DNA of 64,000 nucleotides from Siderastrea siderea. Lineage: Eukaryota; Cnidaria; Anthozoa; Scleractinia; Rhizangiidae. The stretch lies in assembly GCA_964030785.1 (NCBI GenBank), contig OZ034970.1, forward strand, positions 22,638,634 to 22,702,633. The letters are read 5' to 3'. The position numbers were made by a program, and so were the translations under genes. Positions within the stretch are counted from its first letter, which is position 1; each line of letters starts with the position of its first letter. Below are positions 56,439 through 64,000 of this stretch, piece by piece. Under the pieces are notes generated by a model. It was given only the letters and a program-made list of their open reading frames with translations. It was not told where the DNA came from and did no database searches.

Positions 56439-57640
56439 AAAAATGGAATCTCGTTGTCATGTTCAAATTCAATGGTAAATTTGATACTGTTGTGACGACT
56501 GTTTAAATACTGCAAGAACCCATTAGCAGTGTCTTTGTTTTACTACGACCAAATTGATGGCGTAGCTATGGGTTCGCCATTAGGCCCTGTGTTGGCTAGC
56601 ATATTCATGTGTCACTTTGAAGAAAAATGGGTCTTGAGCGGTCAAGTTTGTCCTTCATTTTGGTACAGGTACGTTGATGACACTTTCACCAGGTTTGAAA
56701 ACAAAGACACTGCTCATGGGTTCTTGCAGTATTTAAACAGTCGTCACAACAGTATCAAATTTACCATTGAATTTCAGTTGAACATGACAACGAGATTCCA
56801 TTTTTAGACATCCTTGTGAAACGCTGCCCGAACAACACTTTCGTGACATCCATCTACCGGAAGAAGACATTCACTGGCCTTTACACCAAATGGGATTAGT
56901 TTACTCCGCGCAAGAACAAAATTAATCTCATACGCACTCTCACTTATCGTTGCTACCGAATTTGCTCCTCTGCTTCCTTGCTGCAATCTGCTCTTGGCGA
57001 TCTTCGGGAGCTTCTGCTTCAAAATGGTTACCCCCCAAGGTATAATCACCTACAACATTAACGATGTTCTAAACAAGCCAAGGAGTCCTGTCTCCACGGT
57101 TCCTAAAAAAGATATCATTATCCTGTTACCTTACTTAGGTCTGCAGAGCAACCAAATCTCTCAACGCCTGAAATCATGTGTATACAATTTCTACTCTTTT
57201 GTCAACCTCAAGATAATTTTTCAAAATAATTGCCGCATCAAATCTTTCTTTCCATACAAGGACCGCTTGAATCGTTCACAAAAATCTAAAGTAATTTACA
57301 AAGCCAGTTGCTGGGACTGCAATGATTCCTACATCGGTAAAACAAAACGACGACTTCATGATAGAAAAACTGAACACTTCAAGGCCCTCGTTAAAAATGA
57401 CCACACGTCTGCCATTGCAGACCATGTCAAAACCACCGGACACAATATCAATGTCAACGTCAGCAGTGAGAAGCTGATACTTTATTAATTAGCTGTAGCT
57501 TTTTATAGATTCACTGTTAAAATTGTTTTCTTAATCTTGGTTCCAGACCCCTTATTACTATTGTATAAAAGGTTTGTCAAAATTGTAACGGTCACTTTTG
57601 AAAATGTATGTTGACTAGCATACGAAACGTCAAGTTTATA
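56439..57640 (+). mobile_element. Penelope-like element, 5' end inverted, broken
   Basis: The body from 56541 encodes reverse transcriptase and GIY-YIG endonuclease pieces. Bases 56439-56541 are an inverse copy of 56697-56804, so a stretch of the element's own coding sequence sits upside down at its 5' end. This is known for Penelope insertions and for L1 twin priming. The 3' flank (57590-57635) contains cgaaacgtcaag, similar to the gaaac-gtc core of hammerhead ribozymes found in these elements, but I cannot fold a complete one. Confidence 0.85.
56541..57488 (+). pseudogene. Penelope-like reverse transcriptase plus GIY-YIG endonuclease, interrupted
   Basis: The first frame has YDQIDGVAMGSPLGPVLASI and YRYVDDTFTRF, the Penelope-type RT motifs with the catalytic Asp pair. 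It shifts near 56795 to LDILVKRCPNN and RKKTFTGLYTKWD, then meets a TAG at 56897-56899. It continues NKINLIRTLTYRCYR and, after a shift in a C-run near 57030, PQGIITYNINDVLNK. The GIY-YIG part reads VIYKASCWDCNDSYIGKTKR, then RLHDRKTEHFKAL, and ends at 57488. Penelope elements use the RT and endonuclease for target-primed insertion. The frameshifts, stop and 5' truncation mean it cannot act alone. Confidence 0.88.
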
Positions 57641-58600
57641 TAAAAATGCGTAAGTTTACAATGTTTATTACCACTGTTTGTGTTTTATTTTTGATCAAGC
57701 TACGATGGCCCAGAAACAAAAGTCTTTATGATATGTTGCTAGAATGTTCTCGTTGGGTGCCCCTGTCAGTCTGGATACAACACATCAAAGGTCGCCCATT
57801 TACGGAACCCTCGAAGTCATGCCAGCGGTTAAAGTGGTTACAGTAAACGCGGTTGACGCATGAACGCTCAACTTCAAATATTCATTGATTAGTTCATTCT
57901 TCGATATCATTGTTCAAAAAATTTAGCGATTCTTTGAAACTTGGATTCTATATTCAAAACACTATTTTAGTTATTCGAAATTTTTTTTGTTACATCGTAA
58001 TAATAATTCAAACTTTCCGAACAGAACTGAAAAGTTGCTTTTTTTAGCTCAATTTAACGGTATGTCACGCGTGATATTTTTATTGTTTTCAAGCCGGCGC
58101 AAAAAATGGCGAGAACATAAAGCCGACAAAAATAACGCCTAAAGAGAAAATCCTTAGAAAGAAAATCCAAAGGAGTCTCTAATTTTAACAAGGCAACTTA
58201 TTCTTTGGCTGGAAGTTTCGTGGCTTAATCCGAAACCCGCAGAAAATATAAACAACAGCCGCCACAATTTTAAACCTGTAACGGTTTTCGCCACGGTGTG
58301 TTGCGGTCTACATGATCGGAACATGAAAGTTTAGGTTTCCTAACTCCAAATGGCAAGAAATTCGCTTGGGAGCTTTTAGGATTCTGGTAAACCTTTGCCT
58401 TCTAATGCAAGGAACGAGTAAACCTTTGCCTTTTAATGCAAGGGACGAAATCGTTAACCTTTTCAATACTGGATTGGGGTTGTCATGATCAGATATTCCA
58501 CGGAACACGAAAGTGCCAAAAGGAGCTGTTCATAAAATCGTCCAACACTATTCGGTCCACGCGACAACTCAACCATTTTCTTGTTTACTTGTGGAGGTTT
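57641..58600. other. No recognisable gene
   Basis: A short direct repeat, taaacctttgccttytaatgcaagg, occurs twice at 58387-58445. Otherwise AT-rich sequence with motif-free ORFs. Confidence 0.45.
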
Positions 58601-58602
58601 AA

Positions 58603-59410
58603 AGGCCCGTTTACACAGGCGATTTTTGTCGCGCAACTCAATGCAATTTTTGTCGCGCCAAAGTTGCAACTTCAATATCGCACGTGTAAACCAGCTGCGA
58701 TTTCAGCGCGATTTTATCGCCGCGATATCGCAGGAGTTTCGAACCTGTTCGAAACCTGATGCAATTTTGCTGCGATTTTTGATCAAAATGTGACAATCAT
58801 GAATCAGAAGAGACCCCTCGGGAGGTTTTGTCGCTCGCAATTTGTACAGCCATGAGCGTAAAGAAGGACAAAAAAAGTACTAAAAACAACAAAAAGCAAC
58901 TTCCTACTCGTCATCCGTGCTTTTTAAGCTTATTTACATTTGCCGAGGTCTTTGCCGAGTTGTAAACCAACAAAAGAATTGTCTAATGGCAGTACCGTTA
59001 GATTTTGTAAAACCTCTAAATCATACGAATTCAAATAACTAAATATTTTCTTTCTTTTTGGAGATGAAAATTGGAGTCACTCCAGTTCAGTTCGAGGTCT
59101 TTGCTGAGTTGTAAAACGAAACAAAACAAAATTGAAACAAAACAAAACGAGATTGAAGCAAAACGAAACAAAATGAAAAAAAAATCAAACCAAAACAAAA
59201 CGTGTGCGCCTGCGCTGTAGCGAAACTGCTGCTCAAAGTTACTTTGTTTTGTAAATCGCGGCGATAAATTGCACGTGATCGCACGATAAATCGCACTAAA
59301 ATCGCGCTGAAATCGCAGCTGGTTTACACGTGCGATATTGAAGTTGCAGCTTCAGCGCGACAAAAATTGCATTGAGTTGCGCGACAAAAATCGCCTGTGT
59401 AAACGGTCCT
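58603..59410. mobile_element. PIF/Harbinger-type element with long inverted ends
   Basis: The ends aggcccgtttacacaggcga and the inverse right end (tcgcctgtgtaaacggtcct) extend inward for about 170 bases with shared gcgatttttgtcgcgc blocks. TAA flanks both sides (58600-58602, 59411-59413), matching the TWA duplication of PIF/Harbinger. The central part holds a Lys-rich short frame (MSVKKDKKSTKNNKK) and a (AAAAC)n-like tract (59110-59205). The 808-base length and lack of transposase make it non-autonomous. Confidence 0.85.
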
Positions 59411-59812
59411 TAAGATCCTTGATAACAGATGACATCCCTGAAGTAATTGATTAGCACTTTTTCCGAGTGCGCCATGTAGACGATTTCTGATGTTACGTGT
59501 GACCTTTTGAAGAATCGATTTCGTTCATCGAAAAAAAAAAGGTAATCTTTCAATCTGTCTGCAAGAATACGTTTATCCAATTAAAGAAAGGAATGCGCAC
59601 GTGAAGAATGCAATGTTCATTAAATGACCGTTCATGCGTGAAGCGCGTTGACTGTAACAGTCCTAATTTTGACTGGCTGCGAAAAACCAATCAAATAGAC
59701 TCTAATTATGATCTTTTATTGGTCAAATACACAACTTCCTGCCGTCGCTGTCTATCTCTAGTGCTTATTGTGTCGCTGTCGTATTTTGCCGGTTCAGTTG
59801 AGTCGCTTGTCG

Positions 59813-60004
59813 ATGTCTAGAAACTCCCATGTCGCCAGTTTTCAGGGCCGTGTCGCTAGTCGCTTTTACCCCTTGGAAGGCCCACGGAGCCGCAAAAGTG
59901 AACACTTCAAGAAAGAGAAATTGGCCTACATGTCAACAGACTTGAATTCCGTGCCTTCACCAATAGCAGGAAAGCCGAAACATCCTCATAGGGAAGACGA
60001 CTAA
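59813..60004 (+). CDS. Unrecognised polar ORF
   Basis: ATG at 59813 (tcgatgtctagaaac) opens 63 codons: MSRNSHVASFQGRVASRFYP, then GPRSRKSEHFKKEKLAY and a Pro/His-rich end KPKHPHREDD. Composition is hydrophilic and protein-like, with no repeat look. It could be a small protein, a terminal exon or chance. Confidence 0.3.
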   Translation: MSRNSHVASFQGRVASRFYPLEGPRSRKSEHFKKEKLAYMSTDLNSVPSPIAGKPKHPHREDD

Positions 60005-60304
60005 TCAATAAATCATCGGACGCAATCGTTTTTGTCGTATTCAATTTGACGAGCAAATATTACATCATGTTCGAAAAAGTCGGGGACTAAGGACCTCGCG
60101 GACCAAGGATCATATACTGTAGCGCCAAAAGTGTCTTCTTCGCGAGCAACTCGGCGAGTAAATTAAATGACCAAGAAAAACCACTTTATAGCAGATTTAA
60201 AACTAGAGAGAAATTACAACAGCGGAATTGTCGCAGAGCGTTTGATTTCTTAGGACAAGCGAGGAACTTTGTTGAAAAAGAAACTCGAACTTTTAACTAT
60301 AGCC

Positions 60305-60349
60305 TGCGCACAAAGGAAATAGGAGACGTCTGCGCGCAGGCTATGATCA
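60305..60349. mobile_element. Very short tagcctgcg palindrome
   Basis: tagcctgcgcac...gcgcgcaggcta with a 15-20-base middle. It shares the tagcctgcg end with the MITE at 37925-38032 and is probably an internally deleted relative. Confidence 0.5.
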
Positions 60350-61183
60350 CCGTCGCACTCTCAACAAAAGTTGACAAAAGGTAGGTTTTATACGGAAAAC
60401 TTTTGACATCAGAATATCAAGACAAGACACAAAATAAAACAGTAAAATTGAAGAGCACCGTTTAATAATAAGTTCCACAAATTCGGCTATTCACTACCAA
60501 AATCAAGCTAAAAAGGATAAGCACTAGCTTTATACTACACGCCATGACATCGCTTTACCTGCAGTCGATGTAGCTCTGAGTTCAAGCAGCTCCAAATGTT
60601 CAAATAAAATAGAATGTAATGCAAAATAATTTGAATGATCGCTTTCCCAGTTGTTTGATTCATTGTTTTTTATCACATTCCGTCCGCGGCCTCTGAACCG
60701 CGCGAGAACCACTTCGTTTTGTGTTCGTTTCAACTCTCGCAGTTACAATGCTGAAATCATGCAGCTTCAATCCGACAATTGGACGATGAATACAACCATT
60801 TTTCAGGAAATATCAAACCTATACCACATTTTAAAGCCAAAAAATTATTCTCGGACGTTCAATTCGGAGAATTTTCATTCAATTCATTTAGCTTTGCAGA
60901 GAAACGCTGCAACACTTCGCAAGGTTTGGCGCCTTTTCTTTTAGTCATGTGATCGATTATTGTTCTTTTTTTCTCTTTCTTGTTTTTTCTCTCGTTCTTT
61001 CTTCATTTTTATGGTAACTAGTGATTGAGTTTTGAATCAACTGCACATGATTCGTATTGCTTATAATTTCAAATTTCAACGGAAGCGAAATGGAACTGCG
61101 GCATCCTGCCGAAAAAATACTAGTTCAGTAAGTTTATAATCGTTCCGTTTTCGTCGGCATTTCCAGTCTGGCTATGTCATAAA

Positions 61184-61377
61184 ACAATTGGTTCATGCTT
61201 TTAGCGGTACGTACATTGAGTTATGGATGCACTTGGGAAGTTTGGAGAGCACTCAGTAAGTTAGAGTTGCTCTCGGTCGGCTGCACCTCGAGCAACTCTT
61301 ACGCTTTTCTAGTGCTCTCCAAACTTCCCGCGTGCATCCATAACTCGATGTACGCACGCTAAAGCATGAACCAATTG
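61184..61377. mobile_element. Palindromic MITE with ACAATTGGTTCATGC ends
   Basis: About 68 bases at each end are inverse copies, including acaattggttcatgc and gggaagtttggagagcac. The middle is about 55 bases and again partly self-complementary (gagttgctc/gagcaactc). No clear target duplication. Confidence 0.75.
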
Positions 61378-62157
61378 TTAATTGTTGTAGAGCGCTTTTC
61401 AAATGAGTGTCGTAAAACCAAAACCAAAGTAATTACCCTGGCCAATCACAACAAAAAGAAATTACCCAATGAACCAATCAGAACTCGAAGTAAATACATG
61501 TAACCGGCGCCAAGCGCGGGAAAACGCGTGCGAGCGAGTCGGGATTGGTTTGATTTTACTTCTGACGTCAAAGCAGTCAAACGCACGACGCGTGCGCAGT
61601 GGCCGCCACAATTTTACAAAAGAAAATACAGACAAATGTTGAAAGTTTCACTTTGACCGCAAAGCTTAAGACTGTTTCTGAAAACTTAAGCTTTTTACTT
61701 TGAGTATGCGTAGAGAATGAAGTAACTGGCGTCCACAAGTTCTGTAGGCGTGAGATTTGGTTTATCGAGACATTTTATGCATTGCTTTCTTACCGACTTC
61801 GCGTTCGTAGAAATCTAAACTGATTCAAACTTCAAGGCACTGAAAAACCTAAAGTGACGTCGTTTTTTTCGTTTGACCGCTGCGAAACTTCTGACTGGTC
61901 GAGAAAGTAGCGCGAGTTTTTTTTAACCAATCACACAGCGAAGTAAAGCAAAACCGAAGCAGAACACGAATTAGCTCTAACATGCCACATACACCCCAGA
62001 GATATGGTTGCGTAGCCCATGATAAATCGTAGAGTTCCACGTTTCAGAGCGGAAACACGTCCTGCGCACCTTTTTGCGCATCACCGTTCGTAGGTTTCTC
62101 GCGGGCTCTTGTCAAGCCTTCTGAATAAAATCAATGAAATGGAAAACGAGGCAAATC
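61378..62157. other. No recognisable gene
   Basis: Repeated ccaatca CCAAT-type motifs (61440-61480, 61545, 61926) and GC-rich gcgcggg sequence near 61512 may be part of a promoter or a repeat. No exon found. Confidence 0.4.
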
Positions 62158-62597
62158 CCTGGGGGGGAGGGGGGCACTCAACAAATTTTTGTACGGGGAG
62201 TCTCCGCCTCGAGTTCCAACCCCTTACCCTTTTAAATACCATTTTTACAGAAAAGGTACCCCTTTCGTACATCTTCCATTGAAAAATGGTACCCGTTTTA
62301 CATACCTACTTAAGAGCACTGCATCCCTTCTCTAAACCCTTGGAAGGAAGTCTTCTTGTCGTTTTCATGTAGCGTTTAGCAAATTAAAATGATACAGACA
62401 TAAGGTGCATCGACTCGAAATATTTTAATTAAAGGCTTTTTAAAGACCTAAATGTCAGATTTCCCTACCCTTTTATATACTTCAGCTCGTGAAATCCCTA
62501 CCCTTTTATATACCTGAAGCCTGAAAAAGGTACCCCTTTCGGGCGGAGCCTCCCCGTATAGCCCATTATAGGGAGTACCCCCCCCCCGGGTGGGGGC
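62158..62597. mobile_element. G/C-tract-ended MITE with taccctttt modules
   Basis: The left end has a run of G after aaatccct and the right end has the inverse C-run before gggtgggggcaaatc. ggtacccctttcg and tacccttttatatac occur in several copies inside. Target duplication unresolved. Confidence 0.6.
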
Positions 62598-62599
62598 AA

Positions 62600-64000
62600 A
62601 TCTTGGCGAGCTTTCGAACTAAGCAAAATTTGTGCCTTGACTATTTCACCACAAAAGGACTTGGGATTACACCAAGCATTGTCAATAGAAGAAGAAATGT
62701 GCAGAGGAATTAAAACTCTTGAAATTCCTTAAAATGCGAGTAATTATTTGATTTGTCAGTTGGTTAACTCCCGACTATGGACTCGTGTTTGTGATGTATT
62801 ATTTTTTACAGCCTTTTTCTTCGTGGTAAAACAGCCGCTTGTGGGTACCTCGCTTTTAAAATTCTTAAATAGTTCACATAGGCTTACTAATTTTAATCAA
62901 ACCTTTTTTTAGGAATGATTTGATCAGAACTATTTACCAAAGAAGTTTGAAACTGAAAGCGGAGCAAAGAGAGGTTTTTTTAAGTGCGTCGTTGACAACT
63001 TCTCTTTTTCCTGAAAGTACTGACAAAACAATCTCCTACAGCAGCTTCAATAAAGTTTTTATCCTCTCAGATAGCTAAAATTATTATTATATCGCTCTTG
63101 TTGATGAGAGCAAAATAAGAATTTTCTTTCAGCTTCGATTAACATGCTCGATAGACGCGTACGATGCAAAAAACCATGTACCGTTTTGAGGGTTTTTATA
63201 ATTAGTGCCAACTGGAAAATTATGATTTACTTCGGGCAGTTTTAAAATCCATGGGCTTATTAAGGGGCTAACCGCACACGATATATAGCTCGAATGCTAA
63301 GTTGAATAATCGCAAACTATAGAAGGTCCAAGGTCACGAACAGTAGTTATTGCCTCTTGAAATCGATTCCTGTGTAAGAATCCTGCATGTATTCTCAGTG
63401 GCAGGGTAATAACATCTTTTGCTCCGACATAGCTACAAAATGATAAAATAGCGTAAATAATTCTTAACATCTAACAAATTGACTCATGCAACAACTTTTT
63501 TTATACAAGTATGTCCGGTCCGTAAAAAGGCAAGTCAATTGTGCGATGTGAGAGTTACAATAGTCTAGATCTTGCGTGGGTTTTATTTAAATTGACCCTC
63601 GCAGGACGGAGTTTTGAGATCATAACTCTCTGGGAATAAAACAAACGTTTCGGGAGCTTTAGTCTATAAGGACTAACTCTTTCCCGGTCAACATGTACGG
63701 GTAGGTTCTGGGCCTGCAATATCCAGAGTTTCCTTGAATAAAGGGGTGTTGCATAATGCAGATGTAGTTCTTAACCAAAACAAACCTCTGCACCGCAACT
63801 GACCATTCCGAGGAAAGATTTGCGAGATTTTTAAAAGCCTTAATCAACTGATTCATTTGTGGTTTTGTTAAAAACCCAAAATGTCCTGCTTAGGTAGAAA
63901 TCGGGTCTAAGGGAAAAGAAATTATTGCTGAAAATATTGCGCGATGCAAAAGTTACAAGCAGCCGAGCGGAGTATAAATGGACCCTGCGAGCGCGATAAT
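62600..64000. other. No recognisable gene
   Basis: AT-rich. Short ORFs on either strand lack motifs, and no inverted element is seen. Confidence 0.5.

Noticed and set aside
1..64000. CRISPR arrays, bacterial operons, riboswitches
   Set aside because: The window has eukaryotic gene structure. No regularly spaced short direct repeats with unique spacers were found; the tandem repeats seen are minisatellites or transposon internals.

Overview
This window looks like nuclear DNA from an anthozoan cnidarian, most likely a stony coral. Several things point that way: split genes with GT-AG introns, a single-exon rhodopsin-type GPCR, a CTHRC1-like collagen gene, IFI6/27-like and opine-dehydrogenase-like exons, a GIY-YIG Penelope element, and a dense load of small inverted-repeat transposons in AT-rich sequence. 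The assignment is inferred from gene and repeat content; no species marker is visible. There is no operon structure, CRISPR array, rRNA gene or intact tRNA gene.

Layout. 0-5.6 kb: dispersed repeats and copy R1 of a large (4-5 kb) degenerate repeat. 5.8-14.6 kb: two Tc1/mariner-like elements in opposite orientation bracket about 6 kb. That 6 kb holds a broken CTHRC1-like gene, a short two-exon gene start duplicated as an inverted repeat, a frameshifted IFI6/27-like copy and a candidate first exon. 15.5-20.8 kb: repeat copy R2, carrying a Harbinger-like MITE. 21-24.4 kb: the best multi-exon coding region, an IFI6/27-like gene followed directly on the same strand by opine-dehydrogenase-like exons. 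26.8-30.1 kb: a 5'-truncated LINE with a (TTA)n tail, next to a 2.1-kb foldback element with 0.9-kb arms. 31.8-40.2 kb: repeat copy R3, inverted and split by about 5 kb that holds a decayed ubiquitin-like-domain gene and other weak ORFs. 41.9-42.9 kb: an intact GPCR ORF, the clearest gene here, which lacks the DRY arginine. 43-49 kb: tRNA-derived SINEs, Harbinger/hAT-like MITEs and a tRNA-like unit framed by terminal inverted repeats. 50-54 kb: a probable first exon on the minus strand, a THAP-like fragment and a ~0.92-kb tandem duplication. 56.4-57.6 kb: a broken Penelope-like element with an inverted 5' end. 58.6-62.6 kb: more palindromic MITEs. The final 1.4 kb shows nothing recognisable.

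The genes do not form one pathway. The main themes are gene decay and duplication driven by transposons (CTHRC1, IFI6/27, Ubl gene, first-exon palindrome), and one possible chimeric locus where IFI6/27-like and opine-dehydrogenase-like exons lie in compatible phase. Percent identities are judged by eye; exon joins rest on splice-site consensus and reading-frame continuity only.
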